Shown one piece after another: positions 22,099-33,215 of a stretch of DNA of 38,572 nt. The stretch comes from Acanthaster planci (Eukaryota > Echinodermata > Asteroidea > Valvatida > Acanthasteridae): positions 449,375 through 487,946 of the forward strand of contig NW_019091638.1 in the NCBI RefSeq assembly GCF_001949145.1. Reading direction: 5' to 3'. The translations under genes and the position numbers were made by a program. The notes below the pieces were generated by a model, which did no database searches, had not been told where the DNA came from, and saw only the letters and a program-made list of their open reading frames with translations. Numbering within the stretch: position 1 is the stretch's first letter; every line of letters begins with the position of its first letter.

Positions 22099-22611
22099 AA
22101 CTTCCTGATACTGGAAGGTGTTTGCATCAATCTTCAAGTTTCAAACTCTACCTTGGACCATGGTACATGTAACTTGAGCACGTGAGGTACATGTATGGTC
22201 AGAAAGTTGTCAGGTAAGCCTGCCAGACTCTACAAGACAGATTGTCTGCCAGTTCGTCACTTGTAAATACAGCGCCCTCTACTGGTAATGCTATTCAGTT
22301 GTGCTCATGTCACCTGCATGGTGCATCGGCCAAAATAGTAAGACCAGTCTTGGGGCAAGACCACTTCACAAACAGACTGTACACAGTCACGTAGTACATG
22401 TACATGAACACACTCAGGCAATGCACAAAGCAAGTTCTTCCACGTGTACATGGACAAGGTACCGGTATAGAGTCTACACCACAACAATGGCAAACATGAC
22501 AAATTAGACAAAGATGACCAAGACCTGAAGTCCTAACAATAGACTGCACAATTTCATGATGTACAAGTAGAGTCAGTGATTAAAGCAACGTGTGCATGTA
22601 TTTTGACTTAC

Positions 22612-22808
22612 CTTGTACTACGTTTGACATACATTCCCATAGACATGTACCTTCATCAACATTTTGCATTCCTGCTCCATCCACAATTGAAGTACATGTA
22701 TTGATATCTCTGACATATATACACTCATTGCATACTATACAGAAACACAGGAAAGGTGACACTGGACCAACAGTCAAGTCCAAATCAATTTCAAATTTAT
22801 GACTGCAT
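22612..22808 (-). CDS. candidate internal exon, Cys-rich, unrecognised
   Basis: On the - strand a T-rich tract with ttttttattcttgcag|atgc (acceptor, exon start 22808) and gtacaag|gtaagtc (donor, exon end 22612) frame 197 nt. One frame is open throughout (65 codons) and is cysteine-rich, with CFCIVCNEC, NTC and GTCLWEC; the other two frames have early stops. The frame also stays open past both splice sites. I do not recognise the domain. It could be a coding exon of an unknown gene or a 5' UTR exon of the LYPD6-like gene, 7.4 kb downstream on the same strand. If spliced straight to exon 1, the frame that would continue into the main ATG is closed, so it would then be untranslated. Confidence 0.35.
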
Positions 22809-22899
22809 CTGCAAGAATAAAAAATGCACAGATGTATCCTACATGGACCTGGTCCCACCACTACATTACTACCTGACGGACCTGGCTTCAAACTGACAT

Positions 22900-24420
22900 G
22901 CCTACAGAGAGTTGATCACCTGAGAGCTGCTTTATGGACATTGGGCGGAGGACACCGCTCACATGGTCTGTCAGCTTTGTGAAAACTTATTCCAACTGAG
23001 GTAAAACTTGAAAGCAACTGATAATTTATGATCAAACTTATTGTGGCTGGTTGTTAAAAAGTAGGTCATTTCTTGTGGCCCGTGTGTTCTTGGTCATAAT
23101 AATAACAAACAGTTCATGGGTTTTGAGGCTGATCATAAAATGTCTAGAGTTCCATATCGGGTGCAGTTGCCATGATTATGTCAACAAGTAACATTTCTTT
23201 CTCTTAAAAGTTATAAACTTTGAAAAGGCCTCCCTCTTATGAGTGAAATCAAGCACAGGGTGTAGACACCTTTGGGCAGCATCCAAGGAAAGTATACACT
23301 TTTATGACCAAATAAACTCAAAAAGATCAACACAAAAAAGATACCAAGCCCTATTTCCTCTTAAATATTGTAAGGTAACACTGGTAAGGACACCCCTTCT
23401 GCTTCATAAAACAGAAAATTTAGCCTAAAATACTGAAATCTGTCCAAACACATGCAATGCAATGGAAGACATTTTTACACTACTTACAGAAACATAGCAA
23501 GATCAACACAGAAACAATAAAAACTTGCTCTCAATGAAACACTCCAGGTGGTAAGGCAGGGGTCTTACTCTAACACTTGAGTCAAAGTAAACCAGTCTCA
23601 TTGTTCGGACAAATTCAACAGATGACCAAGGAATAGCCGGTACATGTAGGCCCTACACTAAATGCATATGGCAGGTTCCTCAAAATATGTACCATCAGAT
23701 AATGTTCAACTTTGGGGGTTCATTTTTCCTGAAGTGAACAGCAGTGAATTAATTTCCAATGTTTGATGTAATGAGGGAAGTCATGGCTGATATCTGGAAC
23801 AATAATGACCGTGTCAACCTTTCAACTTAATTGGAGTTAATTAATTAAAGTCTCGAACGTTGCAATTTCGCGGGACATGAGCTCCTTGTTAAAATCTGAA
23901 TTTATTGAGGAGTGATAATCCCTGAGGTTATTTTTACACAGATTTATATGCAGTGAAAGGTAAAAAATATCTACACATATTAAAACCATAATCACAAAAT
24001 TAAAAAGTACCTCTCACAATTAATCGGGTCCCGAAGTCGACAGTCGCAAATGTCAATCGATTCTGTCATTATTTTAAAAAGTCAGCTGCAAAAAGCGAGT
24101 AAAATCCATATATCGATGTACAACACAAGCTTTAAAAAGAATGCAAAAAAGCATTGCCAAACCATCATCCATTTACGACTGGACCGATCACATTTTCTTC
24201 AAGTATGTTCCCAAAAACTGCAGTCCAAAATCTGCAATCTGAATCGCCCATATGTAGGCACTGCATTTTTACATGTACATATGATGCAAGATATGGGACG
24301 GAGAGAACCCCCCCGCCTTTGTGTTGGCCATTGTTTGATCAGAATCTCAGGAATTCTTTACAGACTTCTGGGGGGGATGTGTTAGGTAACAATAGTCTGG
24401 AAAGTGTATAGGGATTGGAC
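22900..24420. other. no gene recognised
   Basis: AT-rich. Around 23850-24060 are CpG-containing patches (tttcgcgggac, cgggtcccgaag) that form a weak inverted pair. No supported coding exon. Confidence 0.45.
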
Positions 24421-24429
24421 ATGGGGGGA

Positions 24430-24494
24430 GTACCCATCGGCCCCATATCGTGCACAGTATCCATTTTTAAAAGCACCCGACAGGAAATGGTTAA
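24430..24494. mobile_element. one end of a TTAA-family transposon
   Basis: Read on the - strand from 24494, the sequence ttaaccatttcctgtcgggt, then gcttttaaaaatg, closely follows the left terminus of the copy at 7830 (ttaaccacttgctgctgggt, gctttaaaaaatg). TTAA is at 24491-24494. The opposite end was not identified. Confidence 0.6.
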
Positions 24495-25182
24495 GGAGTT
24501 TTTAGATGATAGTTTGCAATCATTTTGACACCAATTTTGTGAAAATCAAACATAGGCCTACATGTACCATTCTTGCACAGCGTACATTTTTTTGAGACAG
24601 GTCGGCCCACAATGTATACTTTTTCCAATCGGTGCTCAATGCACATGGACTGGCACACATGAACATGTGGCCTTGAACTTCAAATGACCATAAAAACAAA
24701 ACCACAGGTCTGATTGAGTTTAAACTTCACCTGGAATGTCTTTACATCCATGGCAAGTTCCAAAAAAATTGAGTCTAGCCTGGCTGAGTTCTGGGGGGGG
24801 GGTAGATTCCCCCATGGGCCAAATAACCCAGCTCTTTGAGGGTTCAATAAGGGTTGACCTCCAGAGGTAGAGAGGTGCATGATACAGTGTGATACAAGGC
24901 CATTTGAACAGCACAATTTCACACCCATTTAAGGGTAATGAAGGGGCTTGACCTGGTGATACAATGTATACCACCATTGCAACCCATGCAAGGTGGTTTC
25001 AGTTAGATAATTATTAGTTTCATGAAAGTTTAAGTGTTTATGAAGAGCAGTGTTTTGCTCCAACCAGCAGCATGACCCACTAGAGAATGCCAGCAGCTTC
25101 CAGCTGTTTGAGGCTGCCATCAAACCCGTGATCTGGTTCCACCTCTGTATCTGGAAATCTAGGTTAAAGTGACATCAACAAG

Positions 25183-25464
25183 GTGATTTATGGCACTCTT
25201 GACATCACAAAAGATTGTGCAGATTGTTCCAAGAGCATTCACCCAAGTGAAGCCGTAAATTACTATTTCTTTGTAACTTCAATGATCAAGAGAGATTTAA
25301 GCACTAACAGCTGGGCATCTCCATCTGATGGCGGCACATCAACAGTACTTGGAGAAATTGGTCAAGAGAAATTTCTTGTCACATACAGGGAAGTGACGAA
25401 GCCTTTCAGGCAAAAGAATGTGTTGTCACTGGGCATAGGGATTTGTCAGGTCCAAGGCACCTAG
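25183..25464 (+). CDS. unrecognised open frame, weak candidate
   Basis: A frame of about 93 codons, open from a GTG (not an ATG) to TAG at 25462-25464. Composition is not low-complexity (for example GEIGQEKFLVTYREVTKPF). No family match, signal peptide or obvious splice partner. It could equally be a chance open frame. Confidence 0.12.
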   Translation: MIYGTLDITKDCADCSKSIHPSEAVNYYFFVTSMIKRDLSTNSWASPSDGGTSTVLGEIGQEKFLVTYREVTKPFRQKNVLSLGIGICQVQGT

Positions 25465-25499
25465 TAATAATTATGGCTGATATATTAAAGGTATAAAGA

Positions 25500-28400
25500 T
25501 TTCATGCAGTATATGTAAATGTGTGAATTGCCATGAACTTCAGTAAGCAGTAAACCAATGGCATTTAAGTCCAAATACCCTGTACCAGTTGATTAAAGGA
25601 GATCTGGATCAATCTAACTTCAAATGCTTGGACACTAATGACAGGTTTGACTGTGCTGTGGGATGTTGACAAATTGAACAGATCCAGTCTTTAAAGATTT
25701 TCAGTGGTGTTAAAAGACCACCTGACTCTTGCAACAATCTCTCTAATACTGAGCTGTCGGTACATGTACTAGTAGCACCAACCAAACCCTAAGTCCAGCT
25801 CCACTCAAGTACCCGGTACATGTATCTGGTTTTTACAATTTAGAACTCTAATTAATTACACGTAATACGTGTAGTAAAATGCAAATCTCAAACACTGATT
25901 TCCAAAAACAAATACCGGTACATGCCTACATAAATACATCTACATGTACAAAGTTTATTATGATGGGATTCATGGTGTTTTGTACACTAAGGGAAGCCGA
26001 GGGTGCTCTTTTTCCACATGGGTATACGAAACCCATGGACCCCATCACAGCACATCATAGCATGCAACAATTATTTTATACTATGGTTATATATCATAAA
26101 AATGCAAGGCCACAGTAATGAAATATATATTTGCAACTGATGAATGTCCCTGAAATTGTCTTCAACAATTGATTGGAATTACCATAATTCTTGTTCACAT
26201 TTCAGAAAAAAATCTTCTATGAAAGATGTCCAATTCTGTCACTGATATTGGTCTTAAACTGTGGGTTCTTCCTGTTGTGGTGAAGAATTTACGAACTGTG
26301 CAGAATGTTCTGAATTCATGCTGAAGTTCCTATTAAAATCAAATTAAAAAAGCCCCATCGCCAGCTTCAGGAGTTGGGGGGCACACTACCAACTGGGGGG
26401 AGGGGCACATCACAAGAACAATATGAGTAGGTTATTTTAATGCTTATAGTTTTTACAGATGGGGGACCAGCTGTTTGTGGGGGAGGGGCCTCTGCTGCCT
26501 CCCCAACACACCTACATGTACATGTGTAAGCTGGTGAAAGTTAGTCTCAATTCAATTCCAGGACTGCTTCAACCTAACCAAAAGATGAATCAAACATCAC
26601 TTGCTCAGTGTACTTTTAAGTGGATAAGTACCCATGCAAGTCCAAAAATTGGGCGGGAGCCTTGACTTCACTGTACATGTAGTTGCAATTAATTCATTTT
26701 CAATATTAGAGAAACTGGACAGACTGATTTATAATCATGCTTGTAATTGTTTTGGCTGTTCACTGATACTCAATACCCTGAATGTCCTCAGACTCAAGTG
26801 ATAAATCCTCCTGATATCCTTCCAAACTGATGGCTTATTACTTCAGAACTTTGATAATAAGTAGCTTAGCTGTAGAATTCTGGGTCAAAATCCTCAAACA
26901 ACAAACCCTGTTGAAATATGGCACTTCAGGTATGGTCAACAACCCAAAAAAGGCTGGAAAACTGCTCTAGAAGAAAGACTTTATGTGGCTACCTTTTCAG
27001 TACATCTTTATTGCACCAGAAATAAAATCTGTTAGTTGACCATGGACATAAATTTTTTGAGGGATATTGGCTTTTGAGGGTAAAACTGTGATTTATTCAG
27101 TTGTGATTCCCAAAGAAATGCACTAGACAAGTAATGCCAAGGGAGTGCCAGAGGGTTTGAGGAAATGCTTTATGGTCCGATTATGCTTCCTTTCTTTCAT
27201 CACTGACCTAATAATATTGTGATAAGAATCTCTCTTTTCATTTCACAGTGGAGTTTTGTACCTGTTTGTATTGTGTATAATTTGTCATACTAGTTAAACC
27301 AGGTCAGGCCAATGACATCCCTCTAGTCCCAAGGCAATATAAATGTCTGTTGATACGTGATACCAACTTACAAAAGTACAATGTAGCAGTGATACCAACT
27401 AACAAAGTAGCAGTAAATTTGACCTTAGAAGTTGGAGTGAAACTGTAACCAGCATCTCAAATTCAAAACCATTTGGTTCATGTAAGTGTATAGTACACAA
27501 ATATACATCATACATAATTCTAAAGTAGTAACAGACACCTGCACGTTCCCTTTTGTTCAGAATAAATTGCAGTTTTGTCATAAATCACACACTACATATT
27601 TTTAGCTGAGCACCAAACAGTTGCAGACAAATATACAAAAAAATGGGTGGTGGAGAATTCAAGTTCCTTAGTCTGGCACGTACATGTACATATCATTCAT
27701 GTCATTTGACATCAGAAATTAACATTCTAATGGGTCCAAAGTCATATCATTTCGACTTAAATCAGCTTTAAAGGTTTTCCAACAATAAATGTCCTCAAGT
27801 ATAAGATGAAGAGGAAAATTAACCTTAATAGCAGCAACTCAAGGAATGTCAAATACATGTACTCTGGCCTTTGTGTAGTAGACAGGGCTGTAATGATAAA
27901 ACCAAATCTGACTCTATACATTCAGTTACATGCCTGAGTATTTTATTCATTTGTTTATGTTAAACTGCTTTTTAATTTGACATTTTGGAATTTTCAGAAA
28001 GTGTTGATATGTACACTGTTGGCATAAGTACCCAGGCCTTTATCATAATAAGGGGACATTTTCTTTTGTTGGCAAAGTCAGAATTGAGTTGTGGGTAACT
28101 TTGACCAAGGTTGCCCTTGAGAAAAATTAGATTATTTTTAACTTGAACATGACTTCTTCGGTTATACTCTGTTTTTGTCAGTTGGGTCAAAAAGGCCTGT
28201 TACTGGCTATTTTTGGAAAATACAGAAACCATAAGATTTTGTGAAACACATTTCCGAGTTGACCCCAAACGAGTTGATTACAGACTAAGGTGATCGGCGC
28301 CCTATGTCTAGACTGTACAGTAGGCCTACTGATTTTGAAGGATGCTTCCTCTGAAGGTGCCGCACAAAGTTGTTCTCAACCTCTCTGTGCGCACCTTACC

Positions 28401-29050
28401 ACAGAATTTGCATTTTGCTTTTCAAAGCCAAGCTGATTCTTGATGGCTTATTGTAAAGCCGAAATGGATTATCTGTGACAGGGACACATTTTGATGAACT
28501 GACAGTGAGGGTAAGATGCGCGAGCAAAATAATGACTTAATGACTAAACATGATGCCTGCATGTGCGCAGTATGTACAGTGCATGTACCTATGAACTTGT
28601 GTATAAAAAGGTGGACAGGACATCAGTCAACGCTGCATATTTCTTTACGCAGTATGCTGGTCCTAGCATGTCCAAAACTTTTCACCTGTCCAGTGATTCC
28701 AAAATGATCAACTTTTTGTGTACCGAATTTAACCTGGAGGCTCTATATTTACAGATTTAAAAAATGAAATGAAGTACATGTGCCAAATAAATGTGTATAA
28801 AGGAGTTTTATGGTGTCACTGTCACTTTTGGTTTGCTGTGCAATGATGACTGGCACAAGTTACCAGACAAAGGCTAACTGCCAGCAAGTCAATCCTTTAT
28901 GAAAAATGTTTTTACACTGCACTGCAGAGGCAACTCTGTCGAATTGGTTTTGCACTTTTCACACATGCTTGCCATTATCCAAGACCCGAAAGTGATGGTT
29001 CGTAACCAAACAATTATAGACAACAGATGTGGACAGTTGTTCCAATGAAA
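25500..29050. other. no gene recognised
   Basis: AT-rich sequence with TACATGTA clusters, a G-rich patch (26376-26487) and an imperfect tandem duplication (27356-27415: gtgataccaact...gtagca repeated with indels). No supported exon. Confidence 0.5.
26376..26487 (+). repeat. G-run cluster
   Basis: Several runs of four to six G on the + strand (ggggggcac, ctggggggaggggcac, gatgggggacc, gtgggggaggggcc) in otherwise AT-rich DNA. It could form G-quadruplexes or represent part of a decayed repeat. Confidence 0.5.
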
Positions 29051-29059
29051 TTTCTGAAT

Positions 29060-29180
29060 TTTATAAACAGTCCTGAGTGGACTTGATTCAAGTCTGGTAA
29101 GTAGTCAGAGTCAGCCACTAGCCGAGTCCAAGCCAAGCCAAGTCCAAAATGACCCTAGTCTGAGCCGAGTCAGGAGTCCC
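29060..29180. repeat. imperfect gagtc/caagt simple repeat
   Basis: Degenerate short units (gagtcc, aagcc, aagtcc, gagtca) repeat across the stretch, as in minisatellite-like simple sequence. No coding signal. Confidence 0.5.
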
Positions 29181-30495
29181 AAAAAATTGAACTCCATCAC
29201 TGACGTGCACTCGTGTACACATATGGTACATGCCCAAGCTCTAGTCTGTAACCCGACGCCCTGACAGTTTTGTCCTAAGCAAGCAAAACTCATATAAGTT
29301 TAAGTTAACTTTTTCGGGTCTAAATTTTCTATGTGTAAAACCACAATATGAAATTGGCTATTTGCAAAAAACAAGAAATCTCGTAACTTACACAAAAATT
29401 ACATGTAATTTAAAGACAACATCATACATGTACTTTGTAAATTTAGCAGAAAAGGTAGAATTGACCAGGAATTAGGCCACTTTTAATATTTCATTGACAG
29501 TTGTGCACTGTTGTGCAGTACTTGACAAATCTCCCCAAAACATGGTTGCCCCCGGGGCAACTGCTTTCATGAAAATGGTTGGCCGGGGTTTCAGCTTGGC
29601 AGCCCAGATTAAACCTTGCTCATGAATGTCATTTTGCAGTAAACAATGAAACAGTGTCCAACCACAAAATATCCGACTGCACTCAAACAGAAAAGATTTG
29701 ACATCATCTCCGGCTGACACACAGTAAACTGCACTAAAAATATAGGTGACTTATTTCTTGTACTTTTTATACATCAGGGCTCAAAAATTGGGCTACCCAT
29801 CACAGGATCAAGTACATTCCTCTCTAGACAGCAGAATTTGTTAGTTTACAGGAGCAAAATTAAACAACTAAAGGCCAAACAAAATACTAGTTGTGCTTCC
29901 TATTACCATGATTATATTGAAAACAAAAATAGGTTGAGTAGGTGGGTATCAACTTTTTCTTTTCTTCTTCTAAAGTTTTGGGTCAAAAATGTTAACAGTG
30001 GGAAATTTTTTTCATCCACTGTTTTTTCCGTGGATTCATTAATTAAGGATCAGTCTTGTCAAAGATTATATCCAGGTCAGAGTCTTTTTGGACAGTTATA
30101 CATTTATGTTGCACTGACATTTCTATAAGTTAATGTCCAAAATTTGTTTGAAAATGAAGCACATTGAGAACTTAAAACCAGCACGATGAAGCGTGACACA
30201 GTAACTTTGTGCGCCCAGCCCGCGCCAGTTGAACATGTAACAAAATCTAATACCGGCTAAATGAACCTTACTCTACTACACAGACATGCACATATTTCCC
30301 TCTTAAGGTGAGTTTAGTGAAGCACAGGCAAGCACATACTCTGGACATGGCCAGGAGTCTTTCACAAAATATGAAGTCAAAACAATTACATGTATTGAGA
30401 AATTTTTTGTGAACATTTTGACTGGTTTTTACTGCATTTCACTGAAAATATACATACATGTACATGTAGGAATGGGGTCAACAGTATACAAATAT

Positions 30496-30654
30496 ATAAC
30501 ATGGTTTGAGGTCTGACAGTCGATGTTAATTACATGTACCTGAGGTGTTGGGAACTACTTCCCTTGGCTTTGCATGGGGGGGGGAACTAGTTTGTCAACT
30601 CCCAATACCGAGGGGAGCTAACATCAACTGTCCGACTGAAATAAACCATGTTAT
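30496..30654. mobile_element. foldback element with about 35-bp inverted arms
   Basis: Left arm 30496-30527 (ataacatggttt...gtctgacag...gatgtta) pairs with 30619-30654, which reads the same from the other strand apart from a few mismatches and a short indel. The centre contains a nine-G run and another partial inverted pair. A MITE-like relic; target duplication not identified. Confidence 0.6.
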
Positions 30655-30729
30655 AGTTAAGCTGGGGTCTGGGGAATGCCCGGTTAGACAATTTCCATGT
30701 TCTTTTGATGTGAACATGAACTCTGCCCT

Positions 30730-30763
30730 ACTGGTCTCTGGCAGGAGACTGGTCTCTGGCAGG
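30730..30763. repeat. 18-bp tandem duplication
   Basis: actggtctctggcaggag at 30730-30747 is followed directly by a second copy, 30748-30763, ending gcaggg. Confidence 0.8.
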
Positions 30764-31257
30764 GTATGAGCGACCCTTGTGGTGTGCAGACTTAATACAT
30801 TATCTCAAAGCCAAACCCTTCGGCTGGAGGTCGCTAACATTGTATTAGTTACATTTTGGCAGGACTTAAGAGGTTTCTGGGCTTTTCTCGGGACAGTTCC
30901 CATGTTTGAGACCTGCACCTTGGTGGGCTGGCAGTCACAAAAAGATGGTTCCTTGTGGGATAACTTACATGTAAGCCCTTTTCCGTTGGCTTTAGTGTTA
31001 ATACCTACTGGTATTTGGGCAAACTTTTAGACATCAGGATTTTTTGTGTTCCTTTTAGTTACAATTTCATAACTGGGTGGCACCTTGGATAAGCCACAGT
31101 CACCTTGAGTCCAGTTTTTATCTGGTTTTGCGCCTCTTGTCCTCCTTAACTGGATGATCTCCACCCTCCTGACAACTGCAAGAGGACTGGACCCCTACAT
31201 TTGTTTTAATGTACTTCACAAATATTTTTTTAATAACCTCTGAAAATATAAACATCA

Positions 31258-31449
31258 TCATGAAAGAAAGTCCAATCCTTTTGCAACACAGTAATTCTAC
31301 AGCATTTCCACCACATTTTGGACAACCTTCTTTGTGGCGGAGGCATCCTTATTGTCCACAATATTTTCCAGTTCGACATCGCTCAGCTGAGGAAAATGCT
31401 GATTGTCTTTTACATATGCTGCAATCTTTTTGTACGAGCTGCATACCAT
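31258..31449 (-). pseudogene. fragment resembling the N-terminus of Crypton/DUF3504-type proteins, stop-interrupted
   Basis: On the - strand an ATG at 31447-31449 opens 50 codons ending in TAG at 31297-31299. The string FPQLSDVELENIVDNKDA, then ATKKVVQNVVEML, fits the start of Crypton-derived tyrosine-recombinase-like proteins (KIAA1958/ZMYM/QRICH1 type: F..LSD.EL...l..KD...TKK......ml..YC..K.L). After the TAG the same frame continues NYCVAKGLDFLS to a TGA at 31258-31260, and NYC..KGL is what the family has next. It therefore looks like a decayed copy with an in-frame stop, or a first exon read slightly past its end. No core recombinase domain is present. Confidence 0.45.
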
Positions 31450-31489
31450 TGCTAGGCTGGCGCCACCACGAGTGCATAGTACACACCTG

Positions 31490-31630
31490 GGCAATAGTTC
31501 CTGGATTTTCTGCTACTGCGCATGCATCTGTTGCCCTAGTAAGCCGGGTGACAATTAAAAACGCATGCGTTTCTTGTGTGAATGATCATATATGCACTTG
31601 GCACACAGCAAAAATAGCGGCTGGCGCATG
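31490..31630 (-). promoter_or_regulatory. possible promoter-like CpG/NRF1-motif patch
   Basis: It lies immediately upstream (on the - strand) of the Crypton-like frame. It contains ctgcgcatgc (31516-31525), the exact 14-base palindrome aaacgcatgcgttt (31559-31572) and a ggcgcatga. GCGCATGC is the core of NRF1 sites found in metazoan TATA-less promoters. CpG is otherwise rare nearby. Confidence 0.3.
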
Positions 31631-32774
31631 ACAACGAATGCACTAATGAGAGATCCGTAATCGGTCATGAATATGTATGAGGTATAGTAATGTGTTTTAA
31701 CAGTTGGTGTGCCGGAGGACAAGTCAGTCACAATGACCTCACATTGATTTAAACTAAACCTTTACTTTAAAACTGTTTCAACACACTATCCCCTTCTTTG
31801 TACGCACTACCAATACATGTACCATATTTAGAAGACCCTCCACTGCTAGCATGCCATGAGTTGTTGATTTTCAACGGACAGTGTAACTGAATGAACCAGG
31901 TAATCTCAGCTCCCAACCCTTCACTCTTTGAGCACCTGCCATGTATGCAATGCCCAAATGCACACAGCAATTTAGACAGTAGCTCTTCATCATTGAATCA
32001 ACTGACAACAGAAAATTGTCACTGACTGATAAGAGCCTGTGTTTAGCTGGTTATCTGTATACACAAGACAGATGATCCAAATTCCTCTGGTTTTTAATCC
32101 CTAATTTCAGTTGATACTTTTTCCGTAGGGATTCTTTTTGTAAACCCTATTCCTACATGTAAAGGTATAAACTTTAGCTCTGCATTAGTCTAAGAACTTT
32201 CAATTTGCATGCTACATGTACATGTAGATGTAACTCTAAATGTAACAGTGAAAGTACGAGAATACTTGAGACACAATGTACCCAGTACCTGGCCAAATGA
32301 GCAGTGCACAATGACCGTTTGGGGCCACACATACACACACGCAATGCTAATCATGCTAGTACCATTTTCCAACCAGTAATTACAAGTACTTGCATAATAA
32401 AAAAACATAGGAAAATCAATCACACTAACAACTGTGACCAGCATACCACTTTTAATCTCAAAGAATTGTACTAACATTGAAAACCTCTCAGAAATGACAT
32501 TTTCCAAAGGTTTTGTATCAGAAATGTAAGTAGTGACTCATCTCTCCCCACATCACAAATCAAGCTTTTTCGTTGACCTCCGATAACCAGCCAAACCTGG
32601 TGTGTTTCTCCATAATATGGACTGACAAGCAGCCATAGCAATCTTGACCACACGTGAAAGCCATTTTCAATGGATAGATTTATGAGTCTATCAGCAGCTG
32701 CTTCAATTTAGGCCAGGATTTCACCACAAGAGCAAACTTTACTTTCAAATTGAACCTAACATAATTTATTCACC

Positions 32775-33215
32775 TGTTTTTATTAATATTATTATCATAC
32801 TACACTTATATAGTGCCCTAATCCCAATTGGCTCTCAGGCACTTTACAATATCTATTAATAAAAACAACACTCATATTAAAACACTCGCATTAATACATT
32901 AAAAATACAGCTACACATTAAGATAATGCACGAAAAAGGTACATTTACATTAAAATAAGAAAACTTAATTAAAATTTTTGGTTAAAAGATTTTTTTAACA
33001 AACTAACTGATTCTTACAAACTCACGCTGAGGGGGAGTGCATTCCACAGAACTGGAGCCGCTTGTCTGTTTCCAAAATCTTTTGTTGCAATTCTTGGAAC
33101 AGAGGGGGCTAACTGATCAGCAGAGCGCAGTGCCCAAGATGGTCGATACTGCTGGATCATAGAACTAATACAATTGTTACTTGTTACTGGACCAAATGAC
33201 CTGTGACTTGGCTTA
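32775..33215 (-). mobile_element. 5'-truncated LINE (CR1/L2-like), 3' end
   Basis: The - strand frame 33014-33160 encodes YRPSWALRSADQLAP, then VPRIATKDFGNRQ and AAPVLWNALPLS, the conserved end of the reverse-transcriptase ORF of CR1/L2/Rex-type LINEs (RP...LRS, AAP.LWN.LP). The frame is closed by a stop just after LPLSVSL. Downstream on the - strand come an A/T-rich 3' UTR, gtaaagtgcctgagagcc, ggcactatataag and an ATT-rich tail (rc of ttattaatattattatc at 32779-32795), the usual 3' end of these elements. Dead on arrival. Confidence 0.75.
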
